Notes: a model not told the origin generated them from the sequence alone. A stretch of 64,000 nucleotides of DNA from Ameyamaea chiangmaiensis (GCF_025995235.1 NZ_BAPT01000010.1:74980-138979); one strand, 5' to 3'; numbered from the stretch's first letter, positions 25,814 to 35,474 are shown. Numbers and translations: made by a program.

Positions 25814-28800
25814 CAGACGGTCTCCTTCCGGCTCGACGACCGGTTATAGATGATCGCGTAAACGCAGGGAACGAAGAGAAGTGTGGAGACTGTTGCAACC
25901 AACAGGCCACCGATCACCGCTTTGCCCAGAGGGGCATTTTGAGAGTTGCTGATCGACATTGGGACCATGCCAACGATCATCGCAGCGGCTGTCATCAGCA
26001 CGGGACGGATGCGCCCGTAACCTGCCTCGAGTGCCGCCTTCAGAGCATCGCCGTGAATTTCCAGTCGCTCACGCGCATAAGAAACCACGAGGATGGAGTT
26101 TGCTGTTGCAGTGCCCATGCACATGATCGCACCGGTCAGAGCTGGAACCGAAAGATGCGTGTGCGTCAGGAACAGGCTCCAGGCAATACCGGCCAGGGCG
26201 CCGGGAAGAGCCGAAATGATGATGAACGGATCCAGCCAGGATTGAAAGTTCACGACGATCAGGAGGTAAATCAGCGCGATCGACACAACCAGGCCGCCGA
26301 TCAGCTGAACATAGGCGCTGCGCATCGTTGGGGCTTGGCCCTCGATATCAACAGCTGCCCCGCGCGGGACGTCAGAGGCAGTTGCTGCGATCACTTTCTT
26401 CACGCCGGCCAGCACTGTGCCAAGATCCGTCCCTTCCGCCGAAACATAGACGTCGAACGCGGGCATCGAGTTATAATGGGAGACCTGTCCGGGCGTGCCT
26501 TTTGCTGTAATGGTGCTGATTGCACCGAGCAGTTGCATATCTTTGCCACTTGGGTCGCCGTCACCTTTGTCAACTGGAATGGCCAGTAGATTATTGAGGT
26601 GCGTCAACTGGTTCTGGGGGACATAGGTGTTCAGCAGAAACGTCACACCCCATGCCGGATCGTACCAATACTGCGGATCGACTGTGGAACTGCCGGACAG
26701 GGTCATCAACTCGTTATCGGCCAAATTGGCAGCGCTGACGCCCATGCCTTGGCTGAATGTTCTGTTTCCGTTTACGAACAGCGTTGGAGTTTTCATCGTC
26801 TGCTGCAACGTGACGTCGGCCGCCCCTGGGACGAGCTTCAGCTTGTTAACCAGTTCAATGGCATAGGCATAGCTCTTGTTGAGTTCCGGACCACCGATCT
26901 TGATGTCGATCGGTGACGGAGAACCGAAGTTCAGAATACGTGCTGTCAGATCAGCCGGCTGGAACGTGAACGCGGTGCCCGGGAAGCTTTCAGACAAGCC
27001 CTTACGGAGAATTTTGCGATAATCCCAGACAGGTGACTCCTCGCTGGTCAAGGAGATCGTCAGATCGCAGTCTTGCGTGCCGATGGTTGGTGTCGGAATA
27101 AATGCCTGGTTGTGCGGACCTTCGGGAAGGCCGCAGTTGCTGACTACGTCGTCAACTTTTCCGGGCAGAAGCTGATGAATCCGATCGCTCACAAGGGTTG
27201 CGATACGACCAGCCACCTCGATACGTGTTCCGAGAGGCGCTCGGAAATGCATCTGCAATTGGCCTGACTTGATCTCAGGAAAGAAGTCTCGGCCGGATAC
27301 GGCGAAGAGGCCGAGCGACAGCACGGACAGCCCCAGGAATACGGACGCGAAGCGGATACGGTTATCGATGGCTCGCTGCAGGAAGCGACCATAACCTTCT
27401 CGGAAGTGCGTGAAACGATGTTCAAAGCCGCGTTGGAAGCGGGCGAATACATTGCCGCCCTTCAACTCGTCGTTGTGTGTGTCGTGCCCATGTCCGCCAT
27501 GTGTCTGACCGGCGAGCAGGAACTTCGCCATGGTAGGGACTAGGGTTCGTGAAAGAATGAACGACGCGATCATGGCGAAGATAATGGCTTCCGCCATGGG
27601 CATGAACAGCCAGCCGGCAACACCGCCAAGCTCGAACAGTGGCAACCACACGATACAGATACAGGTAGTCGACACAAATGTTGCAATAACGATCTGGTTG
27701 GCTGCGTCGATGATCGCGACCTCCAGTTCCTTGCCCATCTCCAGATGTGTGTCGATATTTTCGATCATGACGGTCGCATCATCGACCAGAATACCGACGG
27801 CCAGTGCTAGACCGCCAAGCGTCATGACGTTGATCGTTTGACCGGCCCAGCCCAGCCCGATGACGGCACAGAGAATGGCGAGGGGGATCGACGTCGCAAT
27901 AATAAGAGTCGAGCGCCAGGAACCCAGGAACAGCAACACCACGAGGCCGGTCAGGAAGGCGGCCGTGACCATTTCGCGAAGCACGTCTTTGATCGAGTCT
28001 TTCACGAAGCCGGAGGCGTCGTTCAGGACCGAGATATGCGCGCTGGGAGGAATGACCTGCTTCAGGCGGGGCATGAGAGCCTTCACCCCTGAGACAACAT
28101 CCAGAGTTGAGGCTTCACCGCTTTTCATGACCACCATGATGACGGCTTGGCGTCCCTTGACGAGCACCAGGTTTGTCTGAGGATGTCCGCCACGATACAC
28201 ATGCCCGAGGTCATGCATGTAGACCACCGAGTTGCCTACGCGCTTGATCGGAATGTTGTTCAGTTCTTCCATGGTGCGTGGTTGCGAGTTCGTCTGCACC
28301 ATCCAGTCCGTCGGACCGATTTTCTGGTCACCCGCCGGGCGCACGATGTTCTGAGAGTCAAGAACGTTCTGAACGTCCATAGTCGACAGATGGTGCGCCT
28401 GCAGCTGAGTTTGATCGAGCGCGAACATCACGAACGCGTCCATACCACCATAAGGATGAGGCACGATCGCTCCCGGTACCGTAACCAGCAGCGTTCTGAC
28501 GCGAATCTGGGCAAGCTTGAAGAGGTCGGACGGAGTCATTGTATCCGACGTGAGCTTGAGTGTGATGACCGGAACGGAAGATGCCTCGAGCTTCATGATC
28601 ATCGGCGCCGGAATTTTCACCGGGAGCTGCATCAAAACCGTTTGTGAAATAGCCGTCACGTCAGCTTCGGCCGAGCCGATATCCGTGCCCGGCTGGAAGA
28701 AGATTTTGACGATCCCGCGACCGTAATAGGAATCGGACTCCATATGTTCGATTCCCTCGACTGTCGAGGTAACGCCCTGCTCGTAGTTGTACATGATACG

Positions 28801-28986
28801 GCCGGCGAATTCATCGGGCAGAAGGCCACCGTATGTCCAGACGACCGCAATGGCGGGGATCTTGATGTTAGGAAAGACGTCTGTTGGCGTCTTGATTGCT
28901 GACATTACGCCAAACAAGACGATCAGAATCGAGAGGACGACGAAGGTGTACGGGCGCTTCAGCGCCGTGACGACAATGGCGTTCAT
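25813..28986 (-). CDS. RND efflux permease (AcrB/MdtB type)
   Basis: From ATG 28986 the product is 1057 residues, typical of AcrB-family pumps. It has the first helix TFVVLSILIVLFGVMSAI, two large periplasmic loops, TM4 with the proton-relay pair (AVGILVDDATVMIENI, about residues 396-411) and a second half ending in IIYNRSS. A histidine-rich stretch (HGGHGHDTH, about residues 496-504) lies in the loop after TM6. Upstream in-frame sequence to 29130 lacks family similarity, so I start at MNAIVV. It leads the operon; three ACATAAAA repeats occur about 100 bases upstream. Confidence 0.95.
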   Translation of the reverse strand: MNAIVVTALKRPYTFVVLSILIVLFGVMSAIKTPTDVFPNIKIPAIAVVWTYGGLLPDEFAGRIMYNYEQGVTSTVEGIEHMESDSYYGRGIVKIFFQPGTDIGSAEADVTAISQTVLMQLPVKIPAPMIMKLEASSVPVITLKLTSDTMTPSDLFKLAQIRVRTLLVTVPGAIVPHPYGGMDAFVMFALDQTQLQAHHLSTMDVQNVLDSQNIVRPAGDQKIGPTDWMVQTNSQPRTMEELNNIPIKRVGNSVVYMHDLGHVYRGGHPQTNLVLVKGRQAVIMVVMKSGEASTLDVVSGVKALMPRLKQVIPPSAHISVLNDASGFVKDSIKDVLREMVTAAFLTGLVVLLFLGSWRSTLIIATSIPLAILCAVIGLGWAGQTINVMTLGGLALAVGILVDDATVMIENIDTHLEMGKELEVAIIDAANQIVIATFVSTTCICIVWLPLFELGGVAGWLFMPMAEAIIFAMIASFILSRTLVPTMAKFLLAGQTHGGHGHDTHNDELKGGNVFARFQRGFEHRFTHFREGYGRFLQRAIDNRIRFASVFLGLSVLSLGLFAVSGRDFFPEIKSGQLQMHFRAPLGTRIEVAGRIATLVSDRIHQLLPGKVDDVVSNCGLPEGPHNQAFIPTPTIGTQDCDLTISLTSEESPVWDYRKILRKGLSESFPGTAFTFQPADLTARILNFGSPSPIDIKIGGPELNKSYAYAIELVNKLKLVPGAADVTLQQTMKTPTLFVNGNRTFSQGMGVSAANLADNELMTLSGSSTVDPQYWYDPAWGVTFLLNTYVPQNQLTHLNNLLAIPVDKGDGDPSGKDMQLLGAISTITAKGTPGQVSHYNSMPAFDVYVSAEGTDLGTVLAGVKKVIAATASDVPRGAAVDIEGQAPTMRSAYVQLIGGLVVSIALIYLLIVVNFQSWLDPFIIISALPGALAGIAWSLFLTHTHLSVPALTGAIMCMGTATANSILVVSYARERLEIHGDALKAALEAGYGRIRPVLMTAAAMIVGMVPMSISNSQNAPLGKAVIGGLLVATVSTLLFVPCVYAIIYNRSSSRKETV

Positions 28987-29424
28987 GGCGGCTGATGCCC
29001 CATTCGTTGCGTGATATCGCGCATGCTCTGGTCTCTGTCTGTCCGTGTTCAGAAGGCGTACTGACGGGTTTAGGTCAGCAGACATAAAAATACATAAAAG
29101 AGACATAAAACAAGAGGGCGCACACGACATCCGGCCCGCAGAGGCGAGAATGACTATTTCTTAATAGAGCGCGCGCGGCATCTCCTGTTGTTTGCGGGAA
29201 AGAATGAATTTTTCTTTAGAGTTTGCATCACTGTTCGCACCGGAGCGCGAATTTCAGCGATTATCAGGTGGCTTCGACACTCAGGACTTGCCACGAACAT
29301 CTATGATAGCCAGAGAAAAAAACATATAACGACACGTCAGGAGCAGTGGAGGCAACTCTCTATCGTCGCGCGATAAGCGTGACGGATGCGCCGGTGGACG
29401 CCGCCCCCGTGCCGGCCGCAAGGC
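28987..29424. other. AT-rich intergenic region between RND operon and flgH
   Basis: This 438-base gap holds no convincing gene. It presumably contains the promoter of the leftward RND operon. The only clear pattern is the direct repeat ACATAAAA at 29082-29089, 29092-29099 and 29103-29110, the first two 10 bases apart. A 62-codon frame at 29188-29376 on the plus strand has no recognisable content and no clear ribosome binding site. Confidence 0.5.
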
Positions 29425-30186
29425 TCAGAAGGGCAGTATGGCGTCCAGAACCTGCTGCCCGTAGCGTGGTGTCTGGATCTGGGTCAGTTGCCCGCGTCCG
29501 CCATAGGATATGCGCGCCTCGGCCATCCTGTCGTGGGAGATGGTGTTGTCCGCCGTTATATCCTGCGGCCGAACGATCCCACTGACGGTCAGTTCGCGCA
29601 ATTCCGAATTGACGCGGACTTCCTGTTTTGCAATCACAACGAAGTTGCCGTTGGGCAACACCTGCGTGATTGTGCCTGCCAGACTGAGGGTGATCGCCTC
29701 GTTACGTGTGATCTGCCCGGTGGCGGTGTTGCCGTCATTGCTGGTCGTGGACAGTGAGTTCGCGCCTGTCAGGTGGCTGACGATTTTTTGCTTGATCCCA
29801 AAGAGATTGGGAATGCCCATGCTCTGGCTGTTGGCACGCGACGCCGTGGTATCGTTAACCACAGTGGCATTGTCGCTGATTTCGACCAGAATCGTAATCA
29901 GATCCCCGACCTGGGCCGCACGCTGGTCCTTGAAGAATGCGCGGCTGCCGGGTCGCCACAGACTGGCCAGTTCGCTCGGCGGCGGCTGCAAGGGCGGCAT
30001 CGGCATGGTAATCGGCCGATAATTGGGGGACAGGGTCGGATCCTGCACCTGCGTCATGCGGGGCGGCCGTCCAATCTCGGACAGTGTTCCCAACGTTCCG
30101 CATCCTGCCAGTAGGACAGGCAGCAGCAAGAGCGGCAGGCCCCACGTGTGGCGCAGGCGTGGCCCTGACCGGTCAGAGTTGAGCAT
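29425..30186 (-). CDS. flgH: Flagellar L-ring protein FlgH
   Basis: The 253-residue lipoprotein has a lipobox LLAGC (Cys29) and the FlgH core: SLWRPGSRAFFKDQRAAQVGDLITILVEISDNATV, then ITRNEAITLSLAGTITQVLPNGNFVVIAKQEVRVNSE and LTVSGIVRPQDITADNTI. It forms the outer-membrane ring of the flagellar basal body. Its start overlaps flgA by 14 bases, as the last gene of flgFGAH. Confidence 0.95.
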   Translation of the reverse strand: MLNSDRSGPRLRHTWGLPLLLLPVLLAGCGTLGTLSEIGRPPRMTQVQDPTLSPNYRPITMPMPPLQPPPSELASLWRPGSRAFFKDQRAAQVGDLITILVEISDNATVVNDTTASRANSQSMGIPNLFGIKQKIVSHLTGANSLSTTSNDGNTATGQITRNEAITLSLAGTITQVLPNGNFVVIAKQEVRVNSELRELTVSGIVRPQDITADNTISHDRMAEARISYGGRGQLTQIQTPRYGQQVLDAILPF

Positions 30187-31174
30187 GATGGTTCGCCACG
30201 GTGAAGGCCCCGCGATCGTTCATCGGGGTTGGTATAGACCCCGGCTGGATTTCCACCTGTCCCCGATCGATGACCGTCCCCAGCATCATGACGTGAGAGC
30301 CCGGATTGGCCACGTGGATCGGATCGCCGGTACCGGCGTCTTCCAGGGCGACCCCGGACGCCGTGATCCGAAGATTGTCGGCCGTATAAATCAGTATCAC
30401 GGGGGCACCCTTATGGATCACGTGGGGACGCTCCATAGATGTCCGTGTGAGGGGCTGTCCGGCCGCGATCGGACGCCGTGCGATCATCCCGTCCATGTCG
30501 CCAGGTGCAAGCACCGCGTCTTTGGGCAGATCGCGCGACAGGCAGTCCGCCATCACGACATTATCGGGTGTGATGGCATCTCCGCTCTGAACGGCATGGC
30601 GAAGTTCCACGGCCCGTGCGGGGATATCGATGGTGCCGGTCAACCGCAGCACGATCGGTGTCGTGTCGCCGGGAAACTCAAGCGTCGCCTGAAAGCGGCT
30701 GCCACCCAGGCCGGACACGTCCAGCGACCGGACCGTCGGCGGACCCGTGAATCCTATCGGCACGAGCGTGTCGGGAAAGGGTGCCACCATGACGCGGGCG
30801 CTGTCCGGTGTGCCCCGGTCATGGAGAACGCCTGCCATGACGGTTGCCATGTCCTCCCGCGTGACCAGGCGACTGGCCCGCGTGACGACCGCGTGTGCCA
30901 GATGGCCGTCGTTTGACCAATCGATCCCATATTGCGCGGCGATGGCTTGTAACTGGGCGGCTCCGATATCGAAGCTCCCCCCCAGCGGGGGGGCATCGCC
31001 CAGATCCGCGTCGTTCGTCGGCGGCACGTCGGAAAACAGATCGGACAGATGAACCCGGGTTCCGTCGACGCTGATCCGTGGTCGGACAGTCGCCGCGCGA
31101 GCGTCGTGACACAGAGAGACCCCGAACAGAAGAGTGGCGGCCACTGGCAGAACAATGGAACGGATCGACCGCAT
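30173..31174 (-). CDS. flgA: Flagellar P-ring assembly chaperone FlgA
   Basis: The 333-residue protein begins with a signal peptide (SIVLPVAATLLFGVSLCHDARA). The C-terminal third holds the SAF-like FlgA domain (VELRHAVQSGDAITPDNVVMADCLSRDLPKDAVLAPGDMDGMIARRPIAAGQPLT). FlgA acts in the periplasm to help FlgI form the P ring. It follows flgG by 10 bases and overlaps flgH. The N-terminal region is longer than in the short FlgA type and is typical of alphaproteobacteria. Confidence 0.9.
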   Translation of the reverse strand: MRSIRSIVLPVAATLLFGVSLCHDARAATVRPRISVDGTRVHLSDLFSDVPPTNDADLGDAPPLGGSFDIGAAQLQAIAAQYGIDWSNDGHLAHAVVTRASRLVTREDMATVMAGVLHDRGTPDSARVMVAPFPDTLVPIGFTGPPTVRSLDVSGLGGSRFQATLEFPGDTTPIVLRLTGTIDIPARAVELRHAVQSGDAITPDNVVMADCLSRDLPKDAVLAPGDMDGMIARRPIAAGQPLTRTSMERPHVIHKGAPVILIYTADNLRITASGVALEDAGTGDPIHVANPGSHVMMLGTVIDRGQVEIQPGSIPTPMNDRGAFTVANHHAQL

Positions 31175-31184
31175 CTGGAGGGCG

Positions 31185-31970
31185 TTACTGCAGGTTCGTC
31201 AGGGTCTGCATCATCTGGTCCGATGCGGTAATGACCTTGCTGTTCATTTCGTAAGCGCGCTGCGCCGTGATCAGGTCCGTGATCTCGGTGACCACGTTGA
31301 CGTTCGACGTCTCAATGTAACCCTGCTGCACGTTGCCATAACCAATGGTATTGGGATTGCCGGTTATCGGATTGCCCGATGCCTCAGTCTGGGTGAACAG
31401 GTTCTGTCCCATCGCGGCGAGACCGTTGGGATTGGGAAAGTCGGCGAGCTGGATCTGGCCGAGAATCTGCGGTGTCGTCTGGCCCACGATCGTGGCCTCG
31501 ATCTGGCCGGAGTTGTCGACGGATATGGACTGCGCATTGTTGGGGACGGTGATCGGCGGCGACAGGGGATAGCCGTCCGATGTCACGATTTCACCGGAAT
31601 TCGACAGGGAAAATGTCCCGTCCCGCGTATAGGCGGTTTCGCCGGAGGGCAGGCTGATCTGAAAATAGCCTGTTCCCTGAATGGCGAAATCGAGGCTGTT
31701 ACTGGTCTGTTCGAGATTGCCCTGTTCATTGATCGCGTAAATCGCTGCGGTCTTCACCCCCAGACCCACCTGCGCACCGGAGGGAACAATGGTGCCGGTA
31801 TCCGAACTTGTCGTGCCGACACGGCGCAGATCCTGATAGATCAGGTCCTGAAACTCCGCCCGGCGCCGCTTGTAGCCGGTTGTGGTCATGTTCGCGATGT
31901 TATTGGAAATGGTTTCGACGTTGGTCTGCTGGGCCTGCATGCCCGTGCCGGCGATATCGAGTGAACGCAT
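31185..31970 (-). CDS. flgG: Flagellar distal rod protein FlgG
   Basis: The 261-residue protein is full length for FlgG. The N-terminal rod signature LDIAGTGMQAQQTNVETISNNIANMTTTGYKRRRAEFQDLIYQ and the conserved C-terminal helix SNVNVVTEITDLITAQRAYEMNSKVITASDQMMQTL form the coiled-coil core of the distal rod. FlgF lies 26 bases upstream and flgA 10 bases downstream. Confidence 0.97.
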   Translation of the reverse strand: MRSLDIAGTGMQAQQTNVETISNNIANMTTTGYKRRRAEFQDLIYQDLRRVGTTSSDTGTIVPSGAQVGLGVKTAAIYAINEQGNLEQTSNSLDFAIQGTGYFQISLPSGETAYTRDGTFSLSNSGEIVTSDGYPLSPPITVPNNAQSISVDNSGQIEATIVGQTTPQILGQIQLADFPNPNGLAAMGQNLFTQTEASGNPITGNPNTIGYGNVQQGYIETSNVNVVTEITDLITAQRAYEMNSKVITASDQMMQTLTNLQ

Positions 31971-31996
31971 CTGTCTTTTCCTTGAGGCTGGGGCGG

Positions 31997-32737
31997 TCAG
32001 GACATGACCTGTGCGATCTTGTCGATCGCGTTCTGCTGACGCTTTCCCTCGTCCTCGACGAAGCGCATGACGGCGGTGTAGTCACGCTGGATCTGAAGCA
32101 TATGCGTCATCTCGGCCATGGCCTGGACGGTGCTGCCCTCGACCATCCCCTGGACGATTTTCGGCGTGGTGCTCTGCCGCGTGCCGGACCGGCTTTTGAA
32201 CAGCCGGTTGCCCTGCGCCAGAAGCTGGTTCGTATCGTCCGCCTCGACCACACCGATATAGGCGGCAACCCCGCTCTCGGTCGTCAGGGTGCCGTCCGCG
32301 CTGATGGTCACGCTCTTGTCGGTCGGTTGCAGACGCACCGGTTGACCCAGCCGGTCCAGAAGCGCGTTACCGCTCTCGTCGGCGATCGTGCCATCGGACA
32401 GGCGTTGAAAGCGCCCGGCGCGCGTCAGGCGCACCCCGTCGGTGGTCTGGACGGAGAAATAGCCCGAGCCGCCGAGGGCCAGGTCCAGCGGGTTGCCGGT
32501 CGCCTGCATCGGGCCCTGGCTCTGGTCGCGATATGTCGCGAGATCCTGCGTGAACTGATAGGTCGATCCGCCCTGCGGCGTCGTGGCGCTGTCCTGCCGG
32601 ACCAGATAGTCGGAAAACAGCCCGTGTTCGGCCTTGTATCCGCTGGTCGATGCGTTGGCGATATTGGTCGCGACCATCGACAGGGCGCGGTCGGCGGTAT
32701 CGAGGCGCGATAGGGCGATATAGGTCGGATTGTCCAC
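31997..32737 (-). CDS. flgF: Flagellar proximal rod protein FlgF
   Basis: The product from GTG 32737 is 246 residues, the normal FlgF length. It has the rod-protein N-terminus (DNPTYIALSRLDTADRALSMVATNIANASTSGYKAEHGLF), a central D1 domain with SGYFSVQTTDGVRLTRAGRF, and the C-terminal helix EMTHMLQIQRDYTAVMRFVEDEGKRQQNAIDKI. The frame is open much further upstream, antisense to icd, but those residues show no similarity to FlgF, so GTG 32737 is the start. It is the first gene of flgFGAH. Confidence 0.93.
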   Translation of the reverse strand: MDNPTYIALSRLDTADRALSMVATNIANASTSGYKAEHGLFSDYLVRQDSATTPQGGSTYQFTQDLATYRDQSQGPMQATGNPLDLALGGSGYFSVQTTDGVRLTRAGRFQRLSDGTIADESGNALLDRLGQPVRLQPTDKSVTISADGTLTTESGVAAYIGVVEADDTNQLLAQGNRLFKSRSGTRQSTTPKIVQGMVEGSTVQAMAEMTHMLQIQRDYTAVMRFVEDEGKRQQNAIDKIAQVMS

Positions 32738-32929
32738 GGGGCGAATATCCCTTGTTCGTCTCCGCATCATGCCGACAAAAGGATTAACAATTTCCTTCCT
32801 GAGTGCGCGGCGAGCGAAACACTGAAGAGGAATTGACCCATCCGTCGCTTGCAATGTCCGCCGTGCTTCGCACACTACGGACGCCCTTCCATCCGGGGTC
32901 CAGAACAAGAAAAAAAAGGAAATGGGCTG

Positions 32930-34150
32930 ATGGCCAAAATCAAGGTCGCCGAACCTGTGGTCGAACTCGACGGCGACGAGATGACCCGCGTGATCTGGGG
33001 TTTCATCCGCGACAGGCTGATTCTTCCCTATCTCGATATCGATCTGAGATACTACGATCTCGGCATCGAAAGCCGCGACCGGACGGACGATCACGTGACC
33101 GTCGAGGCGGCCGAGGCGATCCGCACGTACGGCGTGGGCGTGAAATGCGCCACCATCACGCCGGATGAGGACCGGGTGAAGGAGTTCGACCTGAAGAAGA
33201 TGTGGCGCTCCCCCAACGGGACAATTCGCAACATCCTCGACGGCACCATTTTTCGCGAGCCGATCATCTGCAACAACGTGCCACGTCTGGTGCCGCACTG
33301 GAGCCAGCCGATCGTCATTGGCCGCCATGCCTACGGCGATATCTACCGCGCAGTCGAGACCCGTATTCCGGGACCGGGCGCGCTGAGCATGACCTTTACG
33401 CCGCAGGACGGCTCCGCGCCGATCGAACTGGCCGTGCACGACTTCAAGGGAGAAGGCGTGGCGCTGGGGATGCACAACACCCGCGCGTCGATCGAGGGAT
33501 TCGCCCGTGCGTCGTTCGCCTACGGCCGGGATCGCGGTTTTCCGGTCTATCTTTCGACCAAGAACACCATCCTCAAGGCCTATGATGGTATGTTCAAGGA
33601 CGTCTTCCAGTCGATCTTCGATGCCGAGTTCAAGGCCGATTTCGACCGCCTCGGACTGACGTACGAACACCGGCTGATCGACGACATGGTGGCCTGCGCG
33701 CTGAAATGGCGTGGCGGCTATGTCTGGGCGTGCAAGAACTACGACGGCGACGTGCAGAGCGATATCGTCGCGCAGGGCTTCGGCAGCCTCGGCCTGATGA
33801 CCTCCGTGCTGCTCGACCCCACCGGATCTGTCGTGGAGTCGGAGGCGGCGCACGGCACGGTCACGCGTCATTACCGCGAACATCTGAAGGGGCGCGCGAC
33901 CAGCACGAATCCGATCGCCTCGATCTTCGCCTGGACGCGGGGACTGGCCTATCGGGGTCGGTTCGACAACACGCCCGATGTCACGCATTTCGCCCAGACA
34001 CTGGAAAGCGTCTGTATCGAGGCTGTCGAGGATGGTCAGATGACGCGCGACCTTGCGACTCTGGTGGGTGAAGGGACCCCCTGGATGACCACGGAGGCCT
34101 TCCTCGCCGCACTCGATGAGCGTCTGACCAGGCAGATGGCGGCGGCCTAA
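32930..34150 (+). CDS. icd: NADP-dependent isocitrate dehydrogenase
   Basis: The 406-residue protein is the eukaryote-like homodimeric isocitrate dehydrogenase: KVAEPVVELDGDEMTRVIWGFI at the start, the isocitrate-binding SPNGTIRNILDGTIFREPI, and the metal-binding DDMVACALKWRGGYVWACKNYDGDVQSD. It converts isocitrate to 2-oxoglutarate in the citric acid cycle and supplies NADPH. I chose ATG 32930, preceded by AAGGA nine bases upstream; an in-frame upstream extension to 32849 is unlike any family member. Confidence 0.96.
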   Translation: MAKIKVAEPVVELDGDEMTRVIWGFIRDRLILPYLDIDLRYYDLGIESRDRTDDHVTVEAAEAIRTYGVGVKCATITPDEDRVKEFDLKKMWRSPNGTIRNILDGTIFREPIICNNVPRLVPHWSQPIVIGRHAYGDIYRAVETRIPGPGALSMTFTPQDGSAPIELAVHDFKGEGVALGMHNTRASIEGFARASFAYGRDRGFPVYLSTKNTILKAYDGMFKDVFQSIFDAEFKADFDRLGLTYEHRLIDDMVACALKWRGGYVWACKNYDGDVQSDIVAQGFGSLGLMTSVLLDPTGSVVESEAAHGTVTRHYREHLKGRATSTNPIASIFAWTRGLAYRGRFDNTPDVTHFAQTLESVCIEAVEDGQMTRDLATLVGEGTPWMTTEAFLAALDERLTRQMAAA

Positions 34151-34212
34151 GGCAGAACCGGGTTTGAGTGGATACGTTCAAATATTTGAAAAGAATTGAT
34201 AAATAATGAACG

Positions 34213-34252
34213 GGAGCCATTCCGCCGGACCAGGGTTCGGTGGAATGGCTCC
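34213..34252. terminator. Strong hairpin between convergent icd and GNAT genes
   Basis: Fourteen-base arms at 34213-34226 (GGAGCCATTCCGCC) and 34239-34252 (GGTGGAATGGCTCC) pair with a single G-U mismatch and a 12-base loop. There is no T run on the plus side, while the minus side continues into a moderately T-rich stretch. It may terminate the GNAT transcript or both convergent transcripts. Confidence 0.55.
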
Positions 34253-34257
34253 GGGCC

Positions 34258-35421
34258 TCAGTCAGGCCCGTCGTCGCGGCGATACGGCGACAGCGTGCCC
34301 AGCTCGGCCATCTCCGCGCGCACCGCCGGGGTTTCGTGGTCCAGATACTCGGCGACGGCGGCGCGCAGGCCCGGATGCGCGATCCAATGGGCGGAGGCGG
34401 TTTCGACCGGCACGTAGCCGCGCTGGATCTTATGCTCGCCCTGCGCGCCTGCCTCCACCCGCGCCAGACCGTGTTCGATCGCGAACTCGATCGCGCGGTA
34501 ATAACACAACTCGAAATGCAGGAAGGGCCAGTCCCCTTCGCAGCCCCAGTTGCGGCCGTAGAGCGTGTCACGCCCCATCAGGTTCAGGGCCCCGGCCACC
34601 GGCGTGCCTTCATGCTCGGCGATCATCAGGACGACACGGTCGCCCAGACGTTCGGACAGCAACGGAAAGAATGCAGGCGTCAGATAGGCGCTGCCCCATT
34701 TGCGATCGATCGTCGCGCAGTAGAACCGGTAGAAGGCCTTCCAGTGGTCGGACGTGATGGCAGACCCTTGCAGGGTGCGGAACATCAGCCCGGCGGTCTG
34801 CGCGTCCCGCCGCTCGCGGCGCACGGACTTGCGCTTGCGCGACGCGAGCGCCCCCAGAAAGTCGTCGAAGGTGGCATACCCCTGGTTGTGCCAGTGAAAC
34901 TGAATCCCAGAGCGCGCAAGCCAGCCGGCATCGGCCAGCTGTTCGCGCTCCTGCAGTGTGCAGAAAGTGACGTGGACCGAGGACAGGTCGAGTTCGGCGC
35001 AGGCCTGCTGCAAGGCCCCCGCCAGTGCCCGGGTGATCTCGGGCGCGGATTCGGCAAGATCGGGACGAATCATCAACCGCCGGCCCGGTACGGGCGCGAA
35101 CGGCACGGCACCCTGCATCTTCGGGTAGTACGCGCCGCCCGCCTGCTGGAATGCCCGCGCCCATGCCTGATCGAAGACGTATTCGCCCCAGGAATGCGAC
35201 TTGAGATAGAGCGGCACGACCGCGGCGGTCCGGCCGTCAGGCGCGATCAGACGCGCATGGCGCGGCAGCCAGCCGGTGCGCGCCGACGCCGATCCGCTGT
35301 CTTCGAGACATCCCAGATAGGCATGGCTGACGAAGGGGTTGTCGTCACCGGCGCAGGCATCCCATGCGTCGGCGGGAATATCGGCAATAGAGGGGTGAAG
35401 GGCGAGAGACCAGTCGGACAT
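34258..35421 (-). CDS. GNAT family N-acetyltransferase (peptidogalycan-biosynthesis-like, COG3146)
   Basis: The 387-residue protein matches the COG3146/DUF482 group, which has two tandem GNAT-like folds like the Fem ligases. Recognisable blocks are WDACAGDDNPFVSHAYLGCLEDSGSA at the start, YATFDDFLGALASRKRKSVRRERR near residue 185, and FLHFELCYYRAIEFAIEHGLARVEAGAQGEHKIQRGY near residue 305. Its substrate is unknown. The gene is followed by a hairpin and is preceded, 53 bases away, by the RidA-family gene on the same strand. Confidence 0.87.
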   Translation of the reverse strand: MSDWSLALHPSIADIPADAWDACAGDDNPFVSHAYLGCLEDSGSASARTGWLPRHARLIAPDGRTAAVVPLYLKSHSWGEYVFDQAWARAFQQAGGAYYPKMQGAVPFAPVPGRRLMIRPDLAESAPEITRALAGALQQACAELDLSSVHVTFCTLQEREQLADAGWLARSGIQFHWHNQGYATFDDFLGALASRKRKSVRRERRDAQTAGLMFRTLQGSAITSDHWKAFYRFYCATIDRKWGSAYLTPAFFPLLSERLGDRVVLMIAEHEGTPVAGALNLMGRDTLYGRNWGCEGDWPFLHFELCYYRAIEFAIEHGLARVEAGAQGEHKIQRGYVPVETASAHWIAHPGLRAAVAEYLDHETPAVRAEMAELGTLSPYRRDDGPD

Positions 35422-35474
35422 GGGTCAGATATGTCTCTCGCCTTGCCGCATGGTAAGGGGTGCCGTCGAGAGGT

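Noticed and set aside
29188..29376. 62-codon frame in the AT-rich gap before flgH
   Set aside because: No ribosome binding site, no family similarity and no coding-like composition.
32738..33988. Long minus-strand frame upstream of flgF
   Set aside because: It is open in the same frame as flgF but antisense to icd, rich in His and Arg and without family similarity. It reflects the GC-rich icd sequence.
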